Of a stretch of 64,000 nt of DNA, positions 1-11,694 are shown in pieces. The stretch lies in contig WACJ01000383.1 of assembly GCA_008973525.1 (NCBI GenBank), positions 1 through 64,000 on the forward strand, given 5' to 3'. Each line of letters starts with the position of its first letter. The stretch's first letter is position 1. Position numbers and translations under genes: made by a program. A model generated the notes under the pieces. That model was not told where the DNA came from and searched no databases. It saw nothing but the letters and a program-made list of their open reading frames with translations. This DNA comes from Stenopsyche tienmushanensis (Eukaryota; Arthropoda; Insecta; Trichoptera; Stenopsychidae).

Positions 1-384
1 TTTTAAATATTTTTGGATAATTGTAGTTTATACGATTAAAACGTTTATTATACACGTGCCTGCCAAATTTCATAAAGATTTCTCATCTAGGGAGCATTTC
101 CATGAGCTTGGAAAAAGTAGTTTCGAGAAAAACGCGTTTAAAGTTTCTCCTCTCTTCAGCTTCGCGAAGCGTAGCTTCTCCTCGTCGGCCTGCAACTTTG
201 CTAATTTAATTTATATCGACTTGAAATTTGCTGAAGGTATTCTATAACATTGGTTCTTTCCGATACACGAAGAAAAAAAGATTTTTTAAACCAACAAGGT
301 AGAAACATCCCTTAACTCTTTCCGGTCTTATGTCCTTGTCATTTTTCCTATAGGTTTTATGTTGAGTGACAATTTATATGTATA
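1..384. other. AT-rich DNA, no gene recognised
   Basis: A 63-codon open frame at 56-247 has no recognisable domain. The stretch probably lies in the first coding intron of the transporter gene. Confidence 0.5.
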
Positions 385-625
385 CAGAGTGTTTTCCACA
401 TGGACCGACAATTTTATTTTATTTTTGGGGGGTTAAGGGGATCATTTGCTACGTTTCACATATAAGCCCTATGGCTTAAGTGTCAGGGTTGTCAAAATAT
501 TTTTTTTTCAACGTTTTGAAAAATCCAGACCTGACACCACTGAATTTCTTTGCGTGAGGACGTGCCCTATTTCATGACTCGGCTATTATAATAAAATTCG
601 TATTTTTTTACTAAAAATGTGACGC
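385..625 (-). repeat. Miniature element copy 1 (partial, reversed)
   Basis: It begins at a TATA-flanked terminus whose core CACATGGACCGACAATTTT recurs at 11125-11694 and 55982. Further in it shares the TTTTGAAAAA block and, near 528-552, one reverse-complement piece of the 65-bp unit found at 11171-11430. No second terminus was found, so the copy is truncated. It is non-coding. Confidence 0.6.
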
Positions 626-734
626 AAAATAATGACAAAACATCTTGCAATTAAAAAATGTTTCATTCGAGCTAAACCAGGATCGAGACGATTAATTGTG
701 TAGCGTGGAGGCATAATTCAATAATTAAATATAG

Positions 735-1361
735 TGTACATGCGGCGAAATCCATGGGATTTCGCCGTTGCCAGTCCTTACGGTCAAGAAACACGGTCAA
801 GAAACAAGAAGTACCGCAATAAGGGCTGGATCGACGCGCTCCATGTAGATAAGGACGCTGGCGTCGGTTACATAGATAAGAAAGGGTGGCCTGGCTTCAA
901 TTGCCAGGTATAAATGTGACGCTCTGTAGAAACATTACAGAGACGTCAGTTCAATCCTAGGCCTTGCCCGAGGAACATCTTTTCGGAGATTGTTCCGTTG
1001 AAGCCTCCATACATCGCCATTCTCGCTGCATTTCATCTGACTGAGAGTTCATCACACGCCATTGCCATCCACGACTGTGCGCTCCGCATTTTATATAAAT
1101 AAATGCGTTGAGCTGACACACAGTCTTTAAATTCATCATCTCCATCTACGATCAGAACGAGCAGAACATCCCCATCCCTTAAAGAATCCTGACAAATATC
1201 CGTAGTTCACCGGCGCCGTCCTCGTGGTCCAGACTAACGTTACGAAACGCCTAATTTCGAGTGACCTTTGGATCCGGGCTCCGCGATCCGGATAACGCAG
1301 CATCCGCTGCAGCTACGAAGGAACGCAGGGGTGCCCATAGTCAGCGGCCCCCTACGTTACA
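735..1361 (+). repeat. Putative 5' LTR of a retrotransposon
   Basis: The segment starts with TGT and ends in CA one base before a primer-binding-site-like sequence. It contains a TATAAA at 909-914. Near its start is a perfect 11-bp inverted repeat (743-753 and 757-767). It also holds a direct repeat of ACGGTCAAGAAACA near 780-805. No matching 3' LTR was found in the window, so the left boundary is inferred. Confidence 0.45.
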
Positions 1362-1362
1362 G

Positions 1363-1380
1363 TGGTGTCGCAGAAGTGGG
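1363..1380 (+). other. Candidate tRNA primer-binding site
   Basis: TGGTGTCGCAGAAGTGGG begins with the TGG expected for pairing to a tRNA CCA end. It sits one base after the inferred LTR end and just upstream of the gag frame. The tRNA species was not determined. Confidence 0.45.
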
Positions 1381-1401
1381 ATTTCTGCTTTCGATTGTGG
1401 A

Positions 1402-2163
1402 ATGCTGACAAGGAGAACAACCGAAGCTATAACTTCAGGAGGAGCAATGGCAGCAGCAGCAGAAAATATGGCATCGATGGCATCACAAGTAAGTCAGTCA
1501 AAGATGGCTTACATCACGGCTATATTTGAGAAGATGTGGGCGCAAAAGGAAGAAGAAGCGCGTCTACGCGAAGAAGCGCGCCAGCGGGAAGAAGCACGTC
1601 GAATTGAAGAAGCACGTCGAATTGAAGAAGCGCGCTATCGCGAAGAAGCGCGTCTACGCGAAGAAGCGCTGAGAGAGATGCCTGCGACGATGAAATCCTT
1701 ACCTGCTCACTCCGCAGATTATCCAATTTTCGACGGATTATCCAACGTCGAGACTTTTATTGAAGAATTCGAGTGGACCTGTAAATATTTCGCCCAACCG
1801 CGACCGCTGCAAGTGCTTCGAGCTAGGATGCGCGAGAAGGCTGTCGAATACATGCTCTACGATCCGGCATTTATTGGCAATGATTATTCCGCGGCGGTTG
1901 CGGCCCTCCGCAAAGTATTCGGAGACTCAAAGTCGCCACCCATCCGCAAGCGACAGAATCGCGAAGTCGAGATCGCAGCGAAGAAGCGAGCGTCCCAAGC
2001 CGCTCCACAAGCGCCGCCCGCTCCGATTCGAGAGCAGCCACCGCTCGTCGGCCCAGCCGTATCCGCTCATCTCCAGCCGCTCGCTCCAGACGTTCCAGCC
2101 GAATCCGCTCATCTTCAACCGCCCGCTCCGATGCAAGAGCACCCACGACTAATCACTATTTGA
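1402..2163 (+). CDS. LTR retrotransposon gag-like protein, truncated element
   Basis: This 253-residue frame starts at the first ATG after the primer-binding site (1402). Residues about 48-92 are a charged coiled-coil run of repeated EEAR units. They are followed by PIFDGLSNVETFIEEFEWTC, which resembles the start of retrotransposon gag domains (FDG...FI.EFE), and a downstream AAVAALRKVFGD helix. The C-terminal part is Pro/Ala-rich with repeated SAHLQP units. The frame has no pol region after it and no 3' LTR, so the element is truncated after gag. The domain assignment rests on the pattern and on the LTR/primer-site context. The DNA is richer in GC than its surroundings. Confidence 0.55.
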   Translation: MLTRRTTEAITSGGAMAAAAENMASMASQVSQSKMAYITAIFEKMWAQKEEEARLREEARQREEARRIEEARRIEEARYREEARLREEALREMPATMKSLPAHSADYPIFDGLSNVETFIEEFEWTCKYFAQPRPLQVLRARMREKAVEYMLYDPAFIGNDYSAAVAALRKVFGDSKSPPIRKRQNREVEIAAKKRASQAAPQAPPAPIREQPPLVGPAVSAHLQPLAPDVPAESAHLQPPAPMQEHPRLITI

Positions 2164-2585
2164 TTAGAGTCAAATATAATTGATAGTGTCTTCGAACACT
2201 TCTGCATTCCTGACATATTATATTGTGATTGACAGTAACAATTCGTTTGTTACATGGACAACAACCGAGGGGCTATTGAATTGTCAATAATGCATTTTGT
2301 CACATTTTTACGAGATAATGGCTTAAAACGGTAGTGAAAAATATGAAAACTGTAATTTCACGTGATGGAGAGAACTTATCAAATTAACATTAACGTAGAT
2401 TAGGCATGTATTTGAGTGACTTATTGATTGAATTACAAAAAAACTCATATCAACTCACGATTATTACTGACTTTCTATAGATAAAGACTTCATAAAAGAT
2501 ATTAGCATAATAATATTTCAGGAGCAAAATTGTTTCATGCATACAAATGTATATCTTACTTTTTTTTGTTAAGTAGTTCCTAGAC
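2164..2585. other. AT-rich DNA, no gene recognised
   Basis: This is where pol would be expected if the gag element were intact, but nothing coding was recognised. Confidence 0.5.
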
Positions 2586-2665
2586 AGAGAAATCCAGTGG
2601 TGTCAGGTCTGAAGACCGTGCGAGCCACGAAAGAGGTCACGCCTCTAGACAAAGAAATCCCGAAT
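2586..2665 (+). repeat. Solo 65-bp unit related to the minisatellite at 11171
   Basis: It contains AATCCAGTGGTGTCAGGTCT and then the start of the next unit, AAAGAAATCC, 65 bp further on. This is the same spacing as in the array at 11171-11430. The termini of the parent miniature element are missing here. Confidence 0.6.
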
Positions 2666-2960
2666 ACTCAAATATTAAACCAATTTCATATTTGTTATTC
2701 GAATAATTGATTCTATGAATATTTGGGATCCTTAACCAGCACCGAATGCATCCTGAAAAAGTCACTGTTTAGGCGGATTTTGGCATGGGGGGAAGCATTA
2801 GTTCGTACTTCTTACAAAATGAAACTTCTGCGGTTAAACCTTAAAACATCTTCCTTTCCTCAGAACTTTTATTAATATTTTAGTTAAATAAAATATCGAC
2901 GATATCAGCATATATTAAATAAATACGTTTAACGAGTTTTTTTTGTGTACTAGCAAGTGT

Positions 2961-3352
2961 CCGGCATGCGTTGCAATGCCACACGCACTTTGTAAATATT
3001 TGAAAAGCGCAATACTGCTGTGGCGTGATTTATTGCTTCAGACCACGTGTAGCGCGGGCTGTAGGACTAGGATCCAAAAACAAGTGCGCACTCGCTTTCG
3101 CTTCGAAGACCGGTCGTCTCTTTCTCCCCTGTGAGCAGAGTTTAACAACCGTGTTGCGCGCGCATTCTACCTCTCTCCGTCCTCGCGATCCACGCTTCTC
3201 TTTACCCGAACAATATGCGCCAACGTGGAATATCCGTTAAACGTCTCGTAAAACAAATTGCGTACACAAACAATGCTTGTTCTAATATATAAATGTTAAC
3301 GGAGATGCACACAACAACTCCTCATTAAGTTTCAATCGGATGAATGGTATAG
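2961..3352 (+). repeat. Dispersed repeat with CCGGCATGCG head, copy 1
   Basis: The head CCGGCATGCGTTGCAATGCC recurs exactly at 6546. The middle (CAATATGCGCCAACGTGG... to ACACAAACAATG) is shared with 36150-36335. The tail TTTCAATCGGATGAATGG is a variant of a tail found at 6650, 6780, 13460, 13585 and 36300. It resembles the 3' end of a short non-autonomous retroelement, but the class was not established. Confidence 0.55.
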
Positions 3353-5655
3353 ATATATATAGTCCCCAAATAAACTATACTACATATATGAATAATGTTA
3401 TGTTTTCGTCATGGCTCTATGGAATTTCTGTGGGAATACGCTTAACAGCGTATTCTGAAAAAAATGGGAACCTAATTTTATCCCATCATCCGGAAATCCA
3501 AGCCAGATTTGTTGCAGTTTATTGCTTGAGAGCCACTGATTAAAATTATCGGAGTGGGGTCATACAATCCCCCGATTCTGAACACATGGAAGCATCTGGA
3601 TCAATAAATTTAATTCATTCGCAGCAACACCAAAAAGCGATTTGCTCGCAAATATTTGAAGTCTTTGATCGTGAGAGTAAAATATATACTTTTCGTAAAA
3701 TACAAACATGCGAATTTCAAATTTAAATTTGAAGATGAGATCTATATAAAAACACTTTTACTAAAATAAAATATTTACACAACAATTTCTACCGATGAAT
3801 ATCCATTGACTAGATTGAGTCGGAAGATCCAGACACTCTTCTATATTTTATCAGTATTATAGTTTTGTTGCCAAATGGTATAATTTATAGTATAATTTTT
3901 TTTAGCAAATCGTAAAATATTTTACACGTGTTGAAGTAGTGGTAAGATTCGTCAAGTTATTCTTCTCGATCATTGCTGGCATCACTTCAAAACCAAGTCT
4001 GAGTAAGCATTTTCTTTCTTGTCGTATAAATTTCTTTACGTGCTAAATATGTGGATTCCGAGAACTAAATATGAAAGATAAAGACCTTTTGATAGAAGAG
4101 TTCAAAGGAGTAAGCATACTGAGAATTTAGAGATTAGAAAATGTATCATTTTGCATACGTTTGTATAATAATATATTAATTCCTTAAAAATGTGGAGTTG
4201 TTTTTAATAATATAATAAATAACAAATTATTAGTGATGAATGATTAATTTCTATTGAAATTTTTTTGCTCTTATTTTCGTATAATGTGGCTATTTTCAAC
4301 TGCTAGCTACTCTCCTGGGGGGCGTTAAAGAATTTTGGGAGCACTCCTGTACATTAAAGAGGATATAAGTGGGACAGGCTTGATATATATATATTTCACA
4401 TACTTGTTAGAACGGCAAATATTTTTTTATAAGAATATCATAAATTATCAATACCAGGAAAACTACGAATATAACGGCAGAAAATTTATTTCTTTGAAAG
4501 CATAATATAATATATAAAAGAAGCGGTCTGTTCAATTTTACTGTATGAACGCCTGATGTACATACAATAGACAAAAATACATGATGTTGTATTAGAAAAA
4601 AGCCATTAGTGATAAATACAAGGAACATTTAACTTAAAAGCAGGAAAGGATTTAACGACAGACATTTTTATTGTGACACATAATGTGTTCGCGCAGGTTT
4701 TAAGGCGGTATTTATAGAGTAATTTATTTAGACGTTTTCAATGTTAAATTTCAATTAAAAATGTACAGATCAGCGCTAAATATTATAATGTGTTATTTTG
4801 ATTTATGATAATATATTTAGTATTTACATTATTTTTACAATATCCCTTTAACTGCCCAAGTCGTATATATGCGACAACATTGGGCATGCTTATTTATTAG
4901 TGCAAAATCAATGACATATGAACGGTTGTATTTTTACGACTGGCTACATTATCTCGAATGACAGTAATTTGAAATTGTCAAATAAGCATAACTGAATTCG
5001 TCAGCAGACTGTGTGTATTCGAGCATATGTTGTAATTTATCCATATGAGAAGGATTTCATCACTATCATTATAGCAAGAAGTTTTCTTACGAAATGTAAA
5101 CACTATTAAAATTTTGAGGTTATAATACACCATTTTAGAGCATAAACATGACGATGAACCGACTTTCAAAGTTCTTCAATGCAAACGAGCCGATATGACC
5201 GTGACCGCAGACACAAAGAAATATTGTGATTAAATGCAAATAGAATTTGAGGTCAACGAAAATTGCAAACGTCAAAGTGCACTCGATGGGTCGCCATGTG
5301 TAACGACGTCATAACAACTTTTATTGCGTCCAAGACAATGAAAACCGAAGCGTATTTAACGACAAAATCGCAATAAAATATCAAATTAAAATTGGAGTTG
5401 TTTCCTTGTGAAAGATCGTTGACCGTACGCACAAAAAGAAAGCACTTGTTATGAATCGTCTACATAGTGGGTGGGCCACATTTATTTTTCGACCAATTGC
5501 ATTTCGACGTACTCTGAGCGAGCACTTTCAAAATATTTAAATTAATCAGCGATAAAAATATTTTGTTTTGCTTTTAAAAAATCTGTGGAATTGAATTTAA
5601 CTCAGCGTTAAACATTATTTTTGTGAAAAATATTTATTTTATTATTAAGGGTAAA
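3353..5655. other. AT-rich DNA, no gene recognised
   Basis: Short open frames at 4407-4628 and 4978-5169 (minus) are hydrophobic or low complexity with no family match. The stretch probably belongs to the transporter intron. A short TA run lies near 4383-4393. Confidence 0.5.
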
Positions 5656-6445
5656 ATTTCAAAAACCGAAACTAATGAAGTCTACACCTGCATTGTATGC
5701 TGTTTTTTTTTATATGGGTTGGAACGCCACATAAGCCAGTAAAACACTCAAAAATGTTTATGGTGAAGCAGTCCGTAGATGCCAACATTGATTCCAAAAA
5801 TTTAAATCGGATAATAGAAGCTTAAGGGATGAACCGAGAAACTAGCAAACAATTGAGGAGTTATCGTAAAAAATGGAATCCTCATGGACCACTGTGTAAA
5901 CACATTTAAAACTCATCAGCAAAATGAATAGGATGGGTATTATGGGATAGGATGGGTACTGCATGCTTTTATGAAACGAGCGACAAAACACGTGCTACGT
6001 CTTCTTGATAACACAAAACATAGTTCCTTTATGATAAGCATTATAACTGGTGATGAGAATTGGGTCATTTATGATAATATATTACGAAAAAAATCAATGG
6101 TTTTCTCGAAAAAGAAAACTACCGATTCCAACCCTTAAGCCCGGATTGACTATAAAAGAGCTTGTTTTGTGACTATGGTGGGATATGCGGGAAAGACAAT
6201 ACTTTTTCATGTTTTTGCGTCTTATAAAGCAAAATTGTCATTGGATAAAATACGGAAATTAAACTGGGAAGTTTTACCGCATCTTTCTTATTCATCTTTT
6301 CTGGTCCATGAAGCACGGTATTAGAGAAAAACGATTCAAAAATTCAGCTGAAGTGTAAATACGTCTAAAATCGTTTTTTGCTTCTAAGCCGGAAAGTTTT
6401 TACAAAAAAGGGATAAGGACTGCCAAGGCGACAGGATAATGTTAC
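5656..6445 (+). pseudogene. Degraded mariner-like transposase
   Basis: Read across several frameshifts and stops, the plus strand gives ISIITGDENWVIYDN, then WEVLPHLSYSS, and near the end FFASKPESFYKKGIRT. These correspond to the mariner transposase blocks around the first catalytic Asp (TGDE), the HPPYSPDLAPSDY region and the C-terminus. The remnant lacks an open frame and I could not define terminal inverted repeats. It lies in the probable transporter intron. Confidence 0.65.
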
Positions 6446-6545
6446 TAATAAATTTGAACTATTTTAAACACATTTTCAAATACTTTCGGATCCCGTTTTT
6501 AATAGCAATATGTTTAAGTTTTTTTATATTATCACTAGTGATTAT

Positions 6546-6850
6546 CCGGCATGCGTTGCAATGCCACGTCTCGCATAATAAACTGTGTACACAAATCATA
6601 TTTTTACTATGCCTATGTTATTTCCGCAAGTATAAACAATAAGTTGACAAAGTTTTATCGCAATCGGATGAACGGAATGGCAGCGCATTAAATACAGATA
6701 AACAATCATTGATTTTTATACATTAGACTATGTCTATGTTACTTGCGCAGTCATTAACAAAAAGTGAACGAAATTTTATTGCAATCTGATGAACGATATG
6801 GCAACGCATTACATACGAACAAACAACACATCAAACACATTTTTTATATA
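6546..6850 (+). repeat. Dispersed repeat with CCGGCATGCG head, copy 2 (double tail)
   Basis: It has the same 20-base head as 2961 and then two successive tails, TCGCAATCGGATGAACGG near 6659 and a diverged version near 6780. Each is followed by GCGCATTA or GCGCATTA-like sequence and a run of acaaacaa. The doubled tail also occurs at 13395-13655. Confidence 0.55.
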
Positions 6851-7380
6851 TTTGAAGATATTGCCATGTTTTTATTTCAATGTAAATATAATGTTATTGT
6901 GAATATTTTTCTACATATCCTACGACTAATGAGCTGTTTTAAATATATTTAAATTCAATTCAGAAAGGGAACATGTGGCTTTAATTTAAGCGAGTTACAT
7001 TAGCGAAAAAGGGGGAATCCAAGTCAACAGAAATTTATTAGGTATCACTCGGAGGTTTTTTGATTAAATAAAGGTCGTTTCAGGATTCATTCATATTCAT
7101 TTGAGTCTTGATACTTCAAGATTGAGATTTACAAGCTCAGAGCTTTCAAATTTTCCCAAAGTTTATATGATTTCCGTGGCCATTTGATAACATAATTTGT
7201 TTCGGTTCAGAATTGGATGTAAGCCAGGGGGTAATTAAATGTATTCTAAGATTATGCACACATCTGGCATTGAGTTACAAATGATATAAATTTGCGGATG
7301 TCCGTTATATCAACCCTGAATTACTACAAGTTACAAAGTAAAATGATTTATGATCTATAAATGACATGTTATTTACTTAC
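6851..7380. other. Transporter intron 1, splice-donor side
   Basis: This is AT-rich with no recognised feature. It begins, on the minus strand, with the GTAAGT donor at 7380-7375. Confidence 0.6.
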
Positions 7381-7516
7381 TGATTATGTGTATCATGAAG
7401 GAGGCGAAAACCACCACCCACCCCCAGCCTCCATCGGGAGGAGGAGGAGGCGACCTTGATCCTCCACTTCCTTCTTCTCCATTTTGCTTCTTTTCTATGC
7501 CCACCCCGTGAGACAT
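7381..7516 (-). CDS. Monocarboxylate transporter (SLC16-type), first coding exon, partial
   Basis: Starting from ATG at 7516 on the minus strand, 45 codons plus one base run to a consensus donor, A|GTAAGT, at 7381. The peptide starts MSHGVGIEKKQNGEEGSG and continues into a poly-Pro stretch, then PDGGWGWVVVFASFMIH. The DGGWGW core followed by a hydrophobic helix is the signature at the start of transmembrane helix 1 in monocarboxylate transporters, proton-linked carriers of lactate, pyruvate and related acids in the plasma membrane. A charged N-tail of about 25 residues followed by this motif is the usual layout. The following exons would lie at lower coordinates. I found none in 1-7380, so intron 1 is longer than the window edge allows. 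Which SLC16 member this is cannot be told from one exon. Confidence 0.85.
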
Positions 7517-7599
7517 CTTCTTTCGTTAAATTCACTGACACAATATTTAATATTTAAAACACGTTTTCACTTATGAACAGCACGCTTTATTTTATATCT

Positions 7600-7622
7600 T
7601 TAAGGATAGCCCCTATCCTTAA
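7600..7622. promoter_or_regulatory. Perfect 10-bp hairpin upstream of the transporter ATG
   Basis: TTAAGGATAG (7600-7609) and CTATCCTTAA (7613-7622) are perfect inverted copies separated by CCC. The hairpin lies about 85 bp upstream of the transporter start codon, in what is probably the 5' UTR or promoter. It has no iron-responsive-element loop. Its function is unknown. Confidence 0.5.
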
Positions 7623-10600
7623 GTATAAATACGTTTAAAAAAAACTTAAATACAGGGAAATAATATCAACGAATAAAATAAAAAGCACTAAATTGAAAAA
7701 ATAATATTAATTAATCCCCGTGGGTTATCTCTTTACTAATGACATTGTTTTATTGATTTAAGAAAATGTTCATTATAATATATCTCCATACACAATTGGT
7801 TCAAGAATGGATCTCTTCAGTGTAAAATACTTATTGTATAATACATCCATGCACCGATCCATTCAGGTCGTATTGATTATTTTTATTTATTTTTTACTAT
7901 TTACATGGTGTCTTCTTAATACGGCCGAACCTAAAAATTAATTAAAACATGTATTAAAAATGAGAATCATTATGAAATAAGCAAATCGGATTTGCAGACA
8001 AGATATAAATCAACGCGAAAAACATGCAACTGTCTATTGTCAAGTACTATTAATATTCTTTTTTATCATTTTTAAGATACAAAACAACCATAAACGATAA
8101 TCTACAAATAAACACATACTAGAACATTATTTTTTAATCGTGTCTGACATAATTTTCTATGTTTGTCTAGATAACATAAGATAAGTGGAGTTGAAACGAA
8201 TAGTGTTTGCCAGTGTGACAAAATTCATGAAATAGCTTCGGATGATATATTGTAGACGATTTTTTTGCGCTAAACGAAGAAAAAATGCGAATTTGGCATT
8301 AGGGCCTTCGAAAATGCTTCGGAATAATCATGATTAATGTCTCGACTTGGGAGTTCTCTGTCAAATCAAGTTAAAGTATTCGTCTTGTCATCGTAGATTT
8401 TTTTCTCAGACTTTTCTTCTACACGTTTTAAAATTTCATTCAGCTTATTGCCTCAATAAGTGGTAATATATCAAGCTTATTATAGTCTTCTCAGACGTTA
8501 ATCTAATTTGTGCCATACAATTGTATTCGTTGTTTTACACAGCGAATTTCTTTTCGTACATAATCAGCTAGATCAAATGTTATCAATTTCAATCCGGTGT
8601 AAAAGTTATTAATATATGCGCTGCATATATAAAAAATGAACTTTATGTGAAGTTCAATATTAATTTAACAACCATATAATACTATAAGGATGATCAATCA
8701 ATAATTAGGATCATTAGAAAATGATAATTTGCTCAAGTCTTAATATGTACTGTCTGGGTGTTCATAGGGTGGCAAATCTTCAATCAAAATTGAAGCAAAC
8801 AACACGTGACAAGTTCATCATCAAATTTAATATCATAATTCTTATCTAAAGTTATTATAATACTGTCTGTGAATAAACGTCAAATATTATAGAAAAATTT
8901 TAAACCACAGCAATGAAAATTAATTTACAACGACCGTCGTTAGGCATAAGCTTATTTATGAATGGCTTAAAATCGTGAATATAACGGCTTACATCTTGTA
9001 TCTTTAGATAAGAATTTAAAGAAATACATTAATATTAAGACTGCCTTTGAGCTGGGGAAGTTTTACCGTTGAATGGATTTAATTTCCGTTGAAAATTTGC
9101 AAAAATCGGCTCGATAAGTATTATAATACCTCCAAGATAAACTTTATGCGCACATTTATTATAGTATTCAGACTGAATCATATATTAGATCAGACATGTA
9201 GGCGAAATTATACTAATTATGTAAATATTTACACATATGAATGTAAACAAATGGAAACTTCGATTTTCCCAGTCTGATGATTTTTCCAATTAATCCTGTT
9301 AAATATGTGTTATTTATGAGCGAATAAATTCGTCCTTATTTACAGGAGAAAAGTATACAATTGGCGTAAAATATTATTCAACGATCTAATCCGTTTTCCG
9401 TATTGTCTCACAAGGTATTGGTGAATTTGATTCGCTTTATTAATAAATGATTTGGTTTGACGACCGACAAACGGTATATTTATTTTATCCGCTGAAAGAG
9501 CAGCTAAATCCATTAATTTATCGTCCTGGGGATATAAAAGAAAGTTGGAAAGTTTGTAAAATCAATGCTTCAATTACTTAAGGAAGGGCGATAGGACAAT
9601 GGCTTTGCTGTTAATAAATCGATCAATAAATCTTTCCACCACGAACGGTCGGTTGCATCTATGGAATAGAATGGTTCAAAAATATACCGACAAATTGTGG
9701 TTATAAACTTTTTTTCTAGATCAATAATCTAGAATTCATTACAAATAATATATGATCATTGTACAAATATTATATTACACAAAGCAGATTTTTTATGAAG
9801 TAAATTCAACAAAGGAGAACTAGCAGAAAAATATCCTGCAATGCGGAAAGCTAAAAATAACAGGATATTAATTATTAAAACAAAACCTACAAGACTGAAG
9901 CTCTTGTAATGCCACAATTATCTAGCCTACAGTCATATTCTATGCGATATTCCTTTTGTGGACGAATAGCAACATTGGGATATTTCACATTTAAATATCG
10001 TCTCTATAATGGAAGCTTAAAGCTCAGGATGACATATAATTGAACATTTCATTGGCGAATAAATGGAAATGAATAAAGATTCCAACTGCATCTCATCTGA
10101 CCTGAATATAAGACCGTGACCTAAAAGGTTGACGTTCAAAGAAAATTAAGAAGCAACAGGCTTCATAAAATCGAAACCTCGCAAACTCATAAAAAGGTTC
10201 ACGGAGGCGAATTTTGCCCGGAGAAGCAGAATTATGCATACAAAATCGACGAGGAGGAATGCCACTAATTAAAAATAGCAATGTCAAGTAGAGCCAAAAT
10301 CTCATATGTCAGATAAGGGACTATTTATTGTTGGTGTATTTTTATGAAGGGATAAGGACCCTTATCTATTTAATAATGACAAATCGCATACCAGGGTCGC
10401 TCGTCGTCATATAAGAAAACAGGAAAAACGAATTAAAGCGTGGGATAGAATTGAGCTGAAGAGCTTTTCGGAGCCAAATAACGTACTTTGTTTCGAAAGC
10501 ACGAAAATTGTTTGAGTGGTTTGTTTGCCACCGTGACAAAAAATGCTTTAAAGCACCGATTAAATTCTGAAACATGATAACATTTAATGCAGGCTGAAAA

Positions 10601-11124
10601 TATCCTCTTTGACACTGTGTACACTAATTATGAAAAAAGGACTAAATCAACAGCGTATATAATAAAATGGATTTAATTCATTAAACATAATAATGTGTGG
10701 AGTTTCCCCAAATTTGTTGCCATGTATTGAACAATCGATGGCAATGTGACAATGGCACGTGCACCATTGTCCAAATCTCAATCAATAATTGCCTGATGTA
10801 CTTACAATTTAACAATGGAGGAATTATAACATAATGGCATTCGTGCAACAATTAAATTTGGCTTGAGATACAGCTATATACAATTGGTATAATTTCAGTG
10901 AAATGATATAACTTTGATGTTTTTTGTTACACTTGTTCGAATTAAAATTCAGATCTTGCCAAAAAAATCGAGATATTCAGCTGTATTCATATTTCAGATC
11001 AATTGAATGGAATCTGATCTTATGCTAAATGTAATTAATTGACGATTAATTAAGCTAGAAAAATATTCCTTAAAATTTCTATGCGGCATTGATTAAAAAA
11101 AGTATATCTGTATATTTATATATA
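7623..11124. other. AT-rich DNA upstream of the transporter exon, no gene recognised
   Basis: Only short open frames of low-complexity composition are present (for example 10093-10305 and 10366-10575, minus). Upstream non-coding exons of the transporter could lie here, but no splice chain could be supported. Confidence 0.45.
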
Positions 11125-11694
11125 CAGGATGATTTCCACATGGATCGACAAAATTTGCACGTCGCTAAATAAAGAAATCCAGCGGTGTCAGGTCTGGAAA
11201 CCGTCTGAGCAACGGGATAGGGAACGTCCCCAGCCAAAGAAATCCAGCGGTGTCAGGTCTGGAGATCGTGTGAGTCACGGAATAGGGTACGTCCCCAACC
11301 AAAGAAATCCAGTGGTGTCAGGTCTGAAAACCGTCCGATCCACAGAACAGGGGACGCGTTTAAATAAAGAAATCCATTGGTGTCAGGTTTGGAGACTGTG
11401 CGAGCCATGGAATAGGGTCAATTTGAACAAATTTTGTAATATTTATATAATAATAAAAAAATGTTTAGATCAAAAATATATTGCAAAATACAAAAACATT
11501 TATTTCGTGCTATTATAACCACATATTAAAAAGTTATGATGATTTAAAGGTGAAATTTTGGATATTTTTTCAAAATGTCTAAAAATATTCTATTTCAACA
11601 ACCCTCTTAGAACATAGGGTCTATGTGTAAAACGATGCAAAAAATCCCTCTAATTCTCAAAAAAAAATTGTCGGTCCATGTGCAAAATATCCTG
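11125..11694 (+). mobile_element. Miniature inverted-repeat element with internal minisatellite, complete copy
   Basis: The left end is CAGGATGATTTCCACATGG and the right end, reverse-complemented, is CAGGATATTTTGCACATGG. Both continue into a GACAA-containing block and both are flanked by TATA, so this looks like a complete 570-bp non-autonomous DNA element with terminal repeats of about 30 bp. The left half holds four 65-bp tandem units. The right half has the TTTTCAAAATG and CATAGGGTCTATGTG blocks shared with copies at 385 and 55982. No transposase is encoded, and the superfamily is undetermined. Confidence 0.7.
11171..11430 (+). repeat. Four 65-bp tandem units
   Basis: Units start with AAAGAAATCC at 11171, 11236, 11301 and 11366, exactly 65 bp apart. 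Each contains GGTGTCAGGTCTG or a one-base variant. The array falls inside a long open frame (11129-11518) only because 65 bp repeats shift frame without stops. I do not regard that frame as a gene. Confidence 0.85.

Noticed and set aside
1520..1726. Leu/Ala-rich minus frame opposite gag
   Set aside because: Antisense of the EEAR coiled-coil repeats.
7600..7622. Intrinsic terminator reading of the hairpin
   Set aside because: The organism is eukaryotic and the stem has no T tract in the required place. It was kept only as a possible UTR structure.
11171..11430. CRISPR-like regular repeats
   Set aside because: Units are contiguous 65-bp tandem copies without unique spacers, in a eukaryotic sequence.
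11129..11518. 129-codon frame over the 65-bp units
   Set aside because: It is created by tandem repeats that contain no stops. The product is a shifted repeat with no domain, inside a non-autonomous element.
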